Below are positions 34,944-46,215 of a stretch of DNA of 64,000 bases, one piece after another. The position numbers and the translations under genes are program-made. Location of the stretch: positions 5,316,001 through 5,380,000 of the forward strand of contig OY970826.1 in assembly GCA_963853835.1 (NCBI GenBank). The letters are read 5' to 3'. The number at the start of each line of letters is the position of its first letter. Within the stretch, counting starts at the first letter, position 1. The notes under the pieces are model-generated. The model worked only from the letters and a program-made list of their open reading frames with translations, was not told where the DNA came from and searched no databases. The DNA comes from Calendula officinalis. Taxonomy: Eukaryota > Streptophyta > Magnoliopsida > Asterales > Asteraceae.

Positions 34944-35979
34944 ATGGGCCCAAGTCTTTTAGACGCACTCAACGTCAGAGTCGTCGGCTCCGGCAAGAAG
35001 TTTCTCGTTTTTTCACACGGATTAGGCACCGATCAGTCGGTATGGAGTCGCATTCTTCCGTACTTCCGTACTCACTACAAAGTCATCCTCTACGACCTCG
35101 TTTGCGCCGGCAGCGTCAACCCTGACTACTTCGATTTCCATCGCTACAACTCACTTGACGCCTATGTTGATGATCTTCTCCATATCCTTGATTCTCTCGG
35201 CGTCGATCGGTGCTACTTCGTCGGTCATTCGCTTTCGACGATGATCGGAATCCTCGCCGCCGTTCGCCGGCCGGAGCTGTTCTCTAAGCTCATCCTCATC
35301 GGCGCTTCTCCAAGGTATGATCGATTTACATCGAATATACTCCGGAAACGGAGGCTGATTCAGTTTATCTGAATGTTGAGCTCATTAATTGCATAAATTG
35401 ATCATCGAGAGATGAGTTTTAGAATAATTGTAAATAATAATCATCGAGATCGATACAATTTATGCTCGAATTTAACATCCAGAGACGAATTTTAGGATAA
35501 TTATTCCTGTTTGGTTGTTGATTAATGCTCGATTTTGACCTAATTTCAGATTCTTAAACGATAAGGATTACCATGGCGGATTCGAAGAAGGTGAAGTGGA
35601 GAAAGTTTTCCTAGCAATGGAAGCGAATTACGAAGCTTGGGTGAACGGATTCGCTCCTTTAGCAGTCGGCGCCGATGTACCGGCGGCGGTACGTGAATTC
35701 AGCCGGACGCTATTCAACGTTCGGCCGGACATTTCACTATTCGTATCTAGAACAGTTTTCAATAGCGATTTGAGAGGAGTGCTAGGGTTAGTGAAGGTGC
35801 CGTGCTGTATAATCCAAACGGCAAAAGACGTATCGGTGCCGGCGTCGGTTGCGATGTACTTGAAGGAACACCTTGGAGGGCGGAACACGGTGGAGATGAT
35901 GAACGTGGAAGGGCATTTACCTCACCTGAGTGCACCGGCGGCGTTGGCCCATCATCTCACCAGAGCACTTTCTAGATGA
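34944..35979 (+). CDS. D14: D14, strigolactone receptor/hydrolase (two exons)
   Basis: Exons 34944-35314 and 35550-35979 join through GT-AG sites within an Arg codon and give 266 residues, one shorter than Arabidopsis D14. The alpha/beta-hydrolase fold carries the full Ser-Asp-His triad: Ser96 in GHSLS, Asp217 in TAKDVSVP and His246 in EGHLPHLS. Signature D14 stretches include LYDLVCAGSVNPDYFDF, EANYEAWVNGFAPLAVGADV and FVSRTVFNSDLRGVLGL. D14 binds and hydrolyses strigolactones in nucleus and cytoplasm, then recruits the F-box protein MAX2/D3 and D53/SMXL repressors to restrain shoot branching (family knowledge). These D14-specific lid and FVSRTVFNSDLRG residues distinguish it from KAI2. The single intron is in the conserved place. 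The gene appears intact, with higher GC than its surroundings, especially exon 1. Confidence 0.95.
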
Positions 35980-36978
35980 TTATCTAAATTTTGATGTGGG
36001 CCTTAATGGGCCTTAATAGTTCTATCCACTTTAAAATTAAGAATATTGGTGGAATATGGCTACAGATTGTGACACCTGGCGAATATTTGTGGACAATGGG
36101 AAAAGGATAAGAAAGGATCTATAGGTGCTGATGTGTTTTTTCTGTCATTTCGTTTGTCTTTTTCTGCATTTGTCCGTACACAATTCTGATATTTGATCTT
36201 GAGTTCAAAGATAGAAAACATTTTGGCGCCAACAAAAAAACTAATAACGGTTAAATATATCAATTTTAATGAGTGCATAACTTATGTGAGTAAGTGTGCC
36301 AATTTGTTTGCAAGTTATTCAAACTCGATTTATTTACATTATTAAAATTGATAATTTATGGCCACTAAAGATAAATAAATATACAAAATTTTGTATTGAT
36401 TATTAACGAATTGCAAATTACAAATTACAAATAGATAATGGGTACGTACATCTTTCGTATATGTGTAGCATCCTCAATTGCTGTTACAAGTATAATCATT
36501 TTCGACCGGGCTAATATACGGTTTAACATTATTAATCAAGTGACGTACCAAATGTTATATCATGAGAAACATACATGTTAGAATTGCTACTTAACCCTGT
36601 TTTGAAAAAGAATTAATTTTTTTGCCATATTTTTTTTAACCTATATTATATTGTACAAATAAATAATACAATTATTGTAGTAGATAAATTAAAATATATG
36701 ATGTAAAAATCACTACTTATTTAAAAATGGTACAAGTTAATTTAGTTAGAGATAAACATTATACATGTTATAGCTTGTGTTGATTCTAAAAGGCGGGCTA
36801 AGGTGCGATTTATGAAATAGCCTATTATGTGAGTGTTAGGTGTGACGTACGATAAGATGCAATAAAGCATGACAAGACAACATAAGACACACTTTATCGC
36901 GAGTTTTTATGTCGTGCATTATGAAATTTGAGTTTTTTTTTAAACGCTGACACATTTAGTTAAAATTTAAATCTAACA
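35980..36978. other. Intergenic region after D14
   Basis: It contains the D14 3' UTR, then AT-rich sequence. No ORF with support. Confidence 0.45.
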
Positions 36979-36986
36979 CTTTTTGT

Positions 36987-37555
36987 TAGGGGTGAGCATG
37001 AGACGGTTTGGGGCGGGTTTTAACTAAAACCAAACCCCGTCCCAAAAGTTCGGGTTATAAGAATTACACCCCGTTCGGTTTCGGTTTTTCGGTTTTTTCG
37101 GGTTTTTCGGTTCGGTTTCGGGTTTTTGTCGGTTTTTTGTTTTCCTTTAAATTTACCAATTTGTTACCTTAAAAATTAATATTATGATTTAAACTCTCAA
37201 ACCTTTATAAATAAAAACAACTAGTAAGTTTAATATAATGTAATGGTAAATTCAATTAACATAACTTCAAACCTAACAAATATAGGAATAAATCAACCTA
37301 AAATTCAATCATATCTTTTATTAAAAGATAATTAAATGTCTAATTTTTTATAAATATAAGAATATTTTTAAAAAAATTGAAAGATATATAATGGCGGGGC
37401 GGGGTGGGGTTTTCGGTCGGGTTTTTCATATACCCCCGAAAACCGCCCCAAACATTCGGGTTTTACAAAAATCAAAACCATTGACATAAGTTTTTCAAAT
37501 GGTTCAGTTTTTTCGGGGTTTTCGGTTCGGTTTTTCGGTTTTATGCTCACCCCTA
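36987..37555. mobile_element. Non-autonomous hAT-type element with CGGTTTTTCGG-rich ends
   Basis: A perfect 8-bp duplication CTTTTTGT flanks it (36979-36986 and 37556-37563). The perfect terminal inverted repeat is TAGGGGTGAGCAT at the left and its complement at the right. The ends are rich in TTCGGTTT/GGGTTTT words; the centre is AT-rich with no transposase. Confidence 0.9.
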
Positions 37556-37563
37556 CTTTTTGT

Positions 37564-38203
37564 GAACATGGTATATTAATTATCATATAAGTCAACAGAT
37601 CTGTAATTTATTTACGAACTTAATATACATACATGTATACATAAATTTATACTAAAAAATTGGCGTTTCAAGACACCTTGAAAATAATCATGACATGCCA
37701 TATTTTGAAGCTTAATAATGTTGTCACATCACACCTTATATTTTTTTTAAACTTTGTTTAAACATTTTGTGCTCTTTAACTATTTTTAAAAGTGAACACA
37801 TTAACTAGTCAAAAGATAGAATTTTATATGGCTGCAACGTGTTAGTTTGTCTGATAATTAAAAAGCACACCACACACAAAAATTAGTACATATAATCGAA
37901 CACTAAAAGTAAGTGTTCATTTTCAAATTACAACAAATTATTTCATATTTAAGTGGATAAATATCACAAATTATTGGCAGAGAGTTTTATGATTTCACTT
38001 TATTAAAATTATTATATACCTCTTATCTAGTGAATACATAATTTGGGACGCAAGAGAATAACAAATATCATATGCTTATACTTCTAAAACAGAATACAAT
38101 TAAACTGAAATAGAGAATTTTGCGGATCTTTTTTCATGCTATCCGGTTGTAAACTAAAATAGAAATGATAATGTCCTTTTCATAATTAAAGTTGAAAATA
38201 ATC
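37564..38203. other. Gene-free AT-rich stretch
   Basis: Nothing supported. Confidence 0.45.
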
Positions 38204-38205
38204 AA

Positions 38206-38385
38206 AAGAGTGTTATTTGGTTTCGATGAAAATTGGAATATGTAAAGTAAGTTTAATTGGATTTTTATTTCTTTACTTGTTTTTTGAACAAAACAATCGA
38301 ATTTTGTGGAATTTGATTTCAATTCTTCCATCTTCTAGCAAACCAAACATCAATTACTTTCATTTGAACCAAACACTAGAGTGTG
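38206..38385. mobile_element. Possible small Tourist-like MITE
   Basis: AGTGTTATTTGGTTTC at the left is an imperfect inverted match to GAACCAAACACTAGAGTG at the right, and the inside repeats GGAATTTGATTTCAATTC-type words as in the Harbinger elements at 52.8-54.3 kb. The target duplication is not certain. Confidence 0.35.
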
Positions 38386-38492
38386 ATCCATTAGGCCATC
38401 AAGAAAAAGAGAAAAAAAGGAGTAAAAATATATAAACGAGTCTCAAAAACATAGGATAAACAAATCAAATGATAAGATTGATTAATAAATAC

Positions 38493-38879
38493 CATGAGCA
38501 TCCCTTGACTTAAAAGAAGACTGCATGTTTGGGGTCCCAGAAATCTGTCCAATTCATATATAAATAGCATTCTATAAAGTTGAAATATATATTAAGATGA
38601 TGATAGTAAAATAAAATAAAATTGAAGAAGGATAGTTTAATTAGTTACTGCAAATCTCAAGGTTCGGTTGTAAAGGTTAACAAGGCCAGTAAAAAGCCTA
38701 ACAACATAATCTGCAATCTCTTCGGTTTCATATTCTGCAAATGCAAAACCTTTTGATTTATCGGTTTCTTTATCTCGAGGAATGTGTAAATCAACTACCC
38801 GTCCAGCTTGAATTAGAATATCATATAAAACCCTATCGCTTACTCTCTCGTCTAAATTACCTGTATAAGTTATAGACAC
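38493..38879 (-). pseudogene. RRM RNA-binding protein gene fragment (RBM7/11-like)
   Basis: The minus strand from 38879 encodes most of an RRM: TYTGNLDERVSDRVLYDILIQ (RNP2 region), then GRVVDLHIPRDKETDKSKGFAFAEYE (RNP1 KGFAFAEY), ending in LYNRTLRFA. A GTAACT donor follows LRFA near 38646, and an acceptor before ISGTPNMQS at 38544 continues in frame to a GT at 38492, so at least two exons are present. The family resembles plant proteins related to RBM7 of the nuclear exosome targeting complex (from memory). No in-frame ATG exists upstream before a stop, and the first and last exons were not found within several kb, which is filled by inserted elements. It is either a truncated gene or one whose remaining exons are far away. 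Confidence 0.55.
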
Positions 38880-40011
38880 ATAAATAACTAAATTATTTAA
38901 TCAAAAGTATAAAAGAAATTTTTTTCTTAGTACAATACAATAGCAGTTTTGCATACTTGAATGCATTTATATACACTCTGCCCTTACAAAATATGCATCC
39001 AATAGCCTAAGTATTTGCAGTTTGATTATATGCGTTAAGACCAACATATATTTATTACCAATTTTCTTTCATTTTACTTACGAATTTGCGGACAAGAATA
39101 TACCAAAAATTCAATATCTTTAATGAACAGAAAAAAAATTAGTATCTCAAACAGAGAATTTTGAAAAGTTTACCAATTTTTGATCCTCAAACTGAATACA
39201 TTAATAATGTCAAGGTGGAGCTAAGCAACATAAAACCGATTCATAGATTTTGAAGTAGAATGAAAACACATAATTCAAAATTTTCAATCATAAATTCAGA
39301 ACATTTGATATTTTCATACTTCTAAGGAAAATAAATTCTGAATTCCAAACGAAAATTTAATCCATTGATTCAATGAGAAAACGTATTATGTATACTAGCT
39401 GGTACCCGCGCAATGCGGCGGCAGGTACCATGTGAATATAATTGGCGGCAACCATTTAGTGGACTGTAGTGATGATATTTCACGAAAGCTGTGGCGGATG
39501 GTGCTAATTTAAACCCTTTTAGATGTGACGGATTGCTAAAGATAATTTTGTGTCAAATAAGAAACATATAATGTACTATTTCAGTTGGTTAGGTCATTAT
39601 GCTAATAACATAGATGTCCAATTTCAAAGTCTTAGTAGGTATAAATTTCTTATAAACACCAAATTTGGCTCAAAAAAGCAAGTATGTTAACTAAAAATTA
39701 AGATTTATTAATGTACAAAATCTTAATGCATTTATAAGAGAAAATTTAAACTTGTATTGTTGATTAATCGGGTGGAAATTTACATAGGAGTAAATATCTA
39801 CATGACGAACAAAGTGTAAGAATCATATATATTTATTTAGCATAATAAGAAAAGTAGACTGAAGTCATCTGACTACATAATGGACCAAAATGTGTTATCC
39901 GCCCCCAGCCACTTTCGTTCTTCTACCGCCTCTCTAAGTAGCGTATATATATCCGTCATCATCCATCTTCTTATCCTAAACATTATCTTTACTATATTTT
40001 TACACCTTCTA

Positions 40012-40150
40012 ATATTAGCAAGGCTGAAAATTCAGCCAACACACTTGCTAATTATGGAAACCAACCCTTTTATTAAAAAAATCAGGGTCAGGATTCGAAC
40101 GCGCGACCTGAGGGAAAACGTACAAACACCTAACCAACTCCTCTAGCCTT
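40012..40150 (-). mobile_element. SINE-like element with hairpin tail, copy 1
   Basis: On the minus strand it has a box A-like GAGTTGGTTAGGTG and a box B GCGTTCGAATCCTG at normal tRNA spacing, then a T-rich stretch and a tail that folds: ATAATTAGCAAGTGTGTTGG followed by CTGAATTTTCAGCC and TTGCTAAT. Copy 2 at 45047 has the same order on the plus strand. Confidence 0.55.
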
Positions 40151-41052
40151 CAGCTGCGTTAATGAATCTAAACACAATAGTATTAATTATTATGACGCGG
40201 GTTATCTGCGATGTGGGTTTCAGTAAAGATGTGGGCTTCGGCCTACCATAACATTTGAGTGGCCCATCAGGTTGCTTCATCCACATGTTCGACCATTCAT
40301 CTTCATATTGATTATTCAAGATTTCAAAATTCAAATCTCTATTCTTGGTTAATGAAACGTTGCAAATCGGGAGTGTAAATCTGTGTCTCTCAATCTGTCA
40401 GTGCGAAGTTGAGAGGGCTTTTTGGGAATAATGACCTGCATCGGGTAGCGAGATACAGAGCTACAATCTCGATCAACTTCAATTCTTGCTCTAGAATCCA
40501 AATTCCTGCATCGGGTAACGACCTCCTCGACGAATTAATGGGTATCAAATGCAAATCATCAGTGAAGTGGATCTGTTACAACATTTATCATTCTTATCAT
40601 CGAATAAAAAGATTTAACCTACTTTCACATATGCTTCAATTAACGGAACCACTGGTATGATGTCAAAAAACTGATGGTACGTATTTGCTTATATATTTGA
40701 TTGTTATTGAAACTTATTTATGCTCCTTTTGCAGGCCTGCGGTGGTTGTGGTGTTGGTGAAAGTTATCTGTCTCATGTAATGTATCTCAATAACTTACCA
40801 TTAAATTCGTCTGTTTAATAATTTAGTCTTAAATTTGTTTGCATTTACTAATTTAGTGTTTAATTTTACTTTTTAGATACTTATTTGGTTTGTGATTCTT
40901 GGAAAATGAAAACTAATTTAGTGAACGAAAATGAATAAAAACTGAATTCTTCCATGTGTAGGAACAATTATTGATAATAAAGTCTTTCATCAAAAATTTT
41001 ACACTACATATTTGTAACTAAAAAATGGCTAAATTGTATGTTTGCTTTTTAG

Positions 41053-42260
41053 GGAACTACACGCCCACACATTACTATGATCAGATTGGTTTCTCTGCTG
41101 ATGAGTTGCAAGAACTCGTTAATTCGCTATCATATGTGTAAGTCACTTAACTAAGTAATAAACTTATGAAACAAAAAGTTGTTATGGAAAATTGTTACAT
41201 TTGGGGACGAAATTGAGAATTATGGAATATGCAGGTCAAATGGCCCAATTCGTAAAGGTTGATGACATGTCAGAAGCGGGATCTAGCCATAGTAGTGGTT
41301 ACCATGTAATATTATTTTTGTTTGAAATTTAGTGTATAATATTTTATTAAGCCCACATTACGGTAGTATTGGAGCGTGTCATATGGATATCTAGCGTCAA
41401 CATTTTTAACTGATTTTAGTTTTTCGAAAACTTACAAATGTTGTTGTTGCACATGTATTCAGAATGCTACACTTGTTCCAAAGCTGGATCAGATGCCATT
41501 TTGGAAGGATTCTAGATTATAAACAATTTTTTTCCAAAAAGTTTGATATTACTAATGGTATCTTTTTGTGTACAGTACCTTTTCAGAGATTTTTGATGTT
41601 GACTGATTTATATCACATCTGGCAAAAGATGAAAAAACATAAAAGAGCTTTTAAAGAAAGGAGCTAAGGCTTGGGTTCCTTATAATGTGTGTGTTCCGGA
41701 AAGTGTAATCAAAGATGTTATTAGATTCGAGTGTTGCCCTTCCTTTTTCCTTATTTTTGTCATTCTTTGGTTATGATAAGGCTGGTGTACAGGGATGGAG
41801 CAAAGGATGCTGTGCTAAGTTTAGTAAAAAAGGTATGGACGAATGTCCTTGGAACTGATTTTAAAAGGAGCTTATTTCCTCTAATTGATACACTTTTGGA
41901 AGAGAAGTACTATCATTATTGTGTTCATAATTAGCTTGCTAAACTTGTAATAATGAAAAGAAACTCACGACACAGTTTGTACCAATATAATTATAATCAG
42001 ATTTTTTTTCCTTTTAATACATGATTAATTTATTAATATGATGGTCACAGGTTTTGAAATGAAGATGAAAATAGTTTGGAACTTATATGAAGTATTTAAT
42101 ACTATCTTGAAGTTGCTACACTAAACTTGTTTTGAAATGAAGATGAAAAATAGTCAAAATACATGACATTTCTATTATATTCTTCTACTAATTGTATTCA
42201 TTTTCTTTTGCAGCTTTTGGAGGAAGGAAAAGCTCAGTCTACCAAAGCTTGAAGTTGCAA
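41053..42260 (+). pseudogene. Exon-like fragments of an unidentified host gene
   Basis: 41053-41137 is bounded by TTTTTAG and GTAAGT and encodes NYTPTHYYDQIGFSADELQ and more. It splices in phase to a piece at 41236 encoding SNGPIRKG and a stop. A third piece near 41461 (NATLVPKLDQMPFWKDS) follows an acceptor-like TTCAG. I do not recognise the gene. The pieces are short, include stops and lie inside the element, so captured fragments are the simplest reading. Confidence 0.35.
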
Positions 42261-42466
42261 CTGTTGTGTTCTTGCCCTTCCCCCTTTTTTTTACATATAC
42301 TGTTATGTGTAACTGAATTAAATATGAGAACAATTAATTTGCTGTTAGGAATGCTTGAAATTACATGTTATTTTGTTATCATAAAGAGTGCGCTGTATTA
42401 AATTTGGTCGCCGCATTACAGAGTTACAAGGTATCCGCCGCCGCATTGCGCGGGTACCTGCTAGTT

Positions 42467-43240
42467 GCTCCTACAAACATAAACAATTATGTGAATTGGG
42501 TCAGATTCAAGTCTCAACATACTTATAATATGGATACAACCATAAACTGGTCTAAAGGGTCAAATGTGTCAATTATTCATCTATCGGGTCAGAATCAACA
42601 GTCAACATATGAATTACTTAAATATTACAATAAATGGGTCTAATCGATCAAATGTGTCAATTTAGTCAAATGGGCCGAAAATGAAAAGATGCAAATTTAA
42701 AACATAAACAGACCTAAAAGGTCACATGGGTCAAACAGTGCAAAATTAGTTTATTAACAGAACTCCAAAAGATTATATATTTAAGTTAAACAATTCAAAT
42801 CTGCTTACTAAAAACAGTTGGTATAACCCGAAAATAAACATACATCACTTTTAATGATTCAGAAATGTTATAGAAAACAAAGTTTACCCGTACCCTTTTA
42901 ACTCATCCCTGTTAACAAAACAAAAAAAAAACAAATTACATTAGTTGCACATAGAAACAATTAACAAAACATACAAATACTATTGAAGTGTCTTTAAAGA
43001 TGATAATAAATCAATGATTGAATTTGTTTTTACTACCATGCTAGCTGAAGTAAAAATTTGTAGACAATCTTGAACAAGTGATCTTTGTACCAAAAGTGAC
43101 ATCCCAATATAAGTAAAAAAATTATAGACTACAATAATCACTGTGAGAATTACCGTTATACCCTCTAATTACAAAAAAACAGACAATAATGAAATGACAA
43201 GTTTCTACTTTTCATATGTTTTAATGGTGTAAAAACTCAC
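42467..43240. other. Spacer with GGGTCAAA-type repeats
   Basis: GGGTCAAATGTGTCAA-like words recur between 42495 and 42745. No gene. Confidence 0.4.
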
Positions 43241-43650
43241 CCAATAGAAATGAATCCATGTTCAATTTCAAAAACTCTTCACCGAGCTTTTCAATCATAC
43301 CAGATGCAATAGATCCAAGCGAAATCACATTCACCTGTAAAAAAAAGCAACACTATTCACAACTTTAATAAGAGATTATTTAATTAGTATCTAAACATGT
43401 TAAGAAAACAACTAACTCACATTCATACCTCTTCTTGAGTCTTTCTTTAATACAATATCACTTGAGCTTTTGCAGCACTGTAGTTGGCTTGCCCATCATT
43501 GCCAACCAAACCAACAGATGCACCATATATTATTCTTCCTAACAAATTATCATTTTTTGTAAAAAATCATAAGCTTTGGATCTCATAAATTTAAAGGAAA
43601 AAACATAAAATATTATACCTTTCTCTTCTTCTATATGACTTTGGCAGCTG
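43241..43650 (-). pseudogene. 3-oxoacyl-[acyl-carrier-protein] reductase (FabG-like) fragment
   Basis: Three degenerate exons on the minus strand. 43650-43619 reads AAKVI, stop, KKRK; 43538-43429 reads RIIYGASVGLVGNDGQANYS then AAKAQVI and a stop; 43334-43241 reads VNVISLGSIASGMIEKLGEE. These match the short-chain dehydrogenase catalytic region of plastid ketoacyl-ACP reductase: the Ser of ASVxGLVGN and the YSAAK motif are kept, and IASGMIEKLGE matches the following loop. Splice-like borders remain, so genomic DNA rather than cDNA was copied. Two in-frame stops and the missing N- and C-terminal parts make it non-functional. Confidence 0.75.
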
Positions 43651-43762
43651 CTTGAAAAATCAGATAAAATACATTACTATTACTAAAATTTGGCAGGTTA
43701 TAAATATTTACTAAAGCTAAGGAAACAAACCGTAATATGTGATTGAACAAGTTATATAAATT

Positions 43763-44250
43763 ACCTTTACGACTGCAGAAAGTATTCTATGTGCAAAATC
43801 TGTAGTTGGGTTATACCTTTTATCACTTGTTGAATTTTTGAATAAAATGCAAAAAGAAAACATTAATTTACCCTTAGGGCTGCAGAAAGTATTCAATGCG
43901 ACAAGGAATACATGTCATCTTCCTCTGTTACTATTGCCTACAACAAGTTTTAATGTATTAATATAAAATGGTATGATTATTACCTCTTTCTTAATCTAAT
44001 TTGTGAAAGTATAATTCCCATTTCATAAGTTGCCATTTCAATTAGATCACCCAATAATAAAAATTTCTGAAAGTATATCCAAACAGTTCAATACATACCT
44101 AAAAAAACTGGATAAGCCCCTATTTTTATCAAATTTTGTCATTTTTTTATCAGCATTTCTCCTATCAAGAATGAAAGCAAAATCACAGGGAACGCGAGCC
44201 GTAGACACCGCGCGCAAAAATTCTTTTAGCCCTTCCATGGGTTTTGAAAG
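43763..44250 (-). pseudogene. HAD-like hydrolase gene fragment
   Basis: Exon 44250-44099 on the minus strand encodes QLSKPMEGLKEFLRAVSTAR and continues VPCDFAFILDRRNADKK; after a GT-AG intron, exon 43936-43872 encodes AIVTEEDDMYSLSH, a stop, and ILSAALR. This order matches plant HAD-superfamily hydrolases in which ARIPCAVVSSLDRRN is followed by AIVTEEDGMES. A second, degenerate copy of the end of that exon (DFAHRILSAVVK) sits at 43803-43763, suggesting a small duplication. It lies immediately upstream of the FabG fragment on the same strand, which is not a natural gene order. Confidence 0.7.
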
Positions 44251-44601
44251 CTGATAAAATAAAAATCTAATATAAAAAGATTTCAACAATTTGTTTATAA
44301 ATAAATAATATATTATATTTAAAGGAATAAAACAACTTCACCTTGAAAAGATTGTTGCTATACAACTTTAATATATTGTTCGAATTCTTCCTTCTTTCAT
44401 ATCAACAACTGATAAGAAAAAACACAAGAATGACTACAAATATTAATCATGAACACAATTTAGGGTGCTTGTAATTGGTAGTTTAATCAATCTGCATTAT
44501 ATATGACCTAAACGAACTGGAATCAGGCTTTTAGCTGCTGCAAAAAGTAATATCTTCCTATCTAAGGGTTCTCAAAATCACAACAAAGCAAAACAAAAAA
44601 A

Positions 44602-44765
44602 AATGGCGACTGCGAACCCTTTCGATTTGCTCGGAGATGACGATAACGATGACCCTTTCAATCTTCTACACAAGCTACCAATTATCTAAGGGTGCAGAAG
44701 ATTGCTTCAACGGTGAAAAAAGATAAAGTCGCTCCTCCCGTGGGTAAAGATAATACCTTCATAAT
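44602..44765 (+). pseudogene. Start of an RGGA-type (SERBP1/HABP4-like) RNA-binding protein, truncated
   Basis: ATG at 44602 encodes MATANPFDLLGDDDNDDPFN, the hallmark N terminus of plant RGG-repeat RNA-binding proteins; a stop follows within about 8 residues. Another frame then reads VQKIASTVKKDKVAPPVGKD, resembling the next part of the family. The rest of the gene, including the RGG boxes, is absent. Confidence 0.6.
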
Positions 44766-45046
44766 AGAAGAACTCAAATTACCAGCTATTTTCATTGTTG
44801 AATATGTGTGTTCTTCTTTAAGCAATCGGCAATGTGACAGATTGTTTAAGATCACAGTTGTGATTTCCAAAGTCATCGTTCCCACTTCCCAATTTAAAAC
44901 AACAGTTTAAATGCCCAATAAAAAAACTCAAGAAAATGTATTGGTTCATTGGCGGTGACTTTTGGGAGAAGAATCAATTAATTAGCCCATGGGGCCATGT
45001 TTTTATTTATAAGATTATGAAGTTTCAAATATATGAACACTTAAAC

Positions 45047-45200
45047 AGCTGGCTCACTTGGTTAACGTCTTCAGTGATAACATTGACGTCTCATGCTCGA
45101 GACCTACCTGCCACATTTTTTTTACAAACATAATAATTTCTATAATTAGCAAGTGTGTTGGCTGAATTTTCAGCCTTGCTAATTATAGAAGTGGTAAACT
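45047..45200 (+). mobile_element. SINE-like element with hairpin tail, copy 2
   Basis: A box A-like GGCTCACTTGGTTAACG and box B-like CATGCTCGAGACCT are followed by a T run, then the tail TTCTATAATTAGCAAG, TGTGTTGGCTGAATTTTCAG and CTTGCTAATTATAGAA. The outer 16-bp arms are perfect complements, and GGCTGAATTTTCAGCC forms a second hairpin inside. Confidence 0.6.
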
Positions 45201-45515
45201 ATTTATAATATAGTAGAGATAAGTTACGGACTTAATTTCGAGTTAATTAGAAGCCTAAATCGGTAGCTTAAACACCAGTTAACCAAAATCAATTGCAACA
45301 AAATGTAAAATAGGAAGACCTAATCGATTGCAATCAAATTGCTGGACTAATAATCAAAAGCTACTACAGTAATTGTTTACGCTTGTTGAACCGTTACCAA
45401 TGTAAACAGTACAGCGATGATCGGAGGACATGATCGCCGAACGACGATGCCGCAAACGTAGACGATGACGGAGGAGGTAGAAATTATATGTTTTTAAATA
45501 TTTTATTTATAACTT
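45201..45515. other. Gene-free stretch
   Basis: Similarity to the sequence beyond copy 1 continues for about 40 bp (ATATAGTAGAGATAA). Otherwise nothing supported. Confidence 0.35.
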
Positions 45516-45516
45516 A

Positions 45517-45922
45517 GGGAAAAGTGAATGTGTAGCTATTATATATCTAAGCTTAGGTGTAGAACCATCTAAAATTACATAATTTAGGTTAAAAAAACTT
45601 ATAACTCATTACATAAACTAATTAGTATATCAAATCCCATCTAAAACTTATCAATTATCCTAAATATTAATTATGTTTTTGTTGAATTGGTGATTCAAGT
45701 TTCATATTCTTGAAATGATGTTTATATTGAACAAATGTCATATTCTTGAAATGGTGTTGAGTTAGTGTTTATATATTATGTAAGTGTTTTAATATGGTGA
45801 GAAAGTGACAAGATATTGTAAAAATAACCGATTTGGCTTTTTTTTCAACCAAAACTATGTGGTTATAGGTGGTTCCACACCTAAGCTTAGGTACGTGACA
45901 GCTACACACTCACTATCCCCTA
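45517..45922. mobile_element. MITE with long imperfect inverted ends
   Basis: The left arm TAGGGAAAAGTGAATGTGTA then GCTATTATATATCTAAGCTT and the right arm read inward (TAGGGGATAGTGAGTGTGTA, then GTACCTAAGCTTAGGTGTGG) match over about 65 bp. Flanking TTATTTATAAC and TAATTTATTAC may be a worn 9-11 bp duplication, which would point to the Mutator superfamily. Confidence 0.6.
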
Positions 45923-46084
45923 TAATTTATTACTCGCATTTCAAAGGAAATAAGAATATTTGATATTGATGACGTTTATTTTGTTCCGGATACTTTTAAT
46001 TTCCATACTTATTTTCATATAAATTTAGAATATAAATGTGTACCAAAAGGTTGATAATCGGCAAACTCGACCGGCCCCATCGAA

Positions 46085-46215
46085 TCCAGCCTCTAATGAT
46101 ATTCTATAGGAGACATATTTTGACTTGATCAGCGGTTGGGAATCATAAGGGGGTTGGGGCTTAAACCCACGACCTGTTATGTACTAAATCTCCCCTATGC
46201 CTTATCAACTGGGTA
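46085..46215 (-). mobile_element. SINE-like element
   Basis: The minus strand has box A CCCAGTTGATAAGGC and box B GGTCGTGGGTTTAAGCCC at tRNA-like spacing. Confidence 0.5.

Larger units (their letters stand above)
39394..42466. mobile_element. Element with inverted CCCGCGCAATGCGGCGG ends (Helitron-like or TIR type)
   Basis: The left end ACTAGCTGGTACCCGCGCAA continuing TGCGGCGG is repeated in inverted form at the right end (CCGCCGCATTGCGCGGGTAC then CTGCTAGT), with two mismatches or so. The GC-rich hairpin followed by CTAGT at the right end resembles Helitron 3' ends in plants, while the matching inverted left end resembles a TIR element. The interior has exon-like pieces but no helicase or transposase. 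I could not define a target duplication. Confidence 0.5.
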
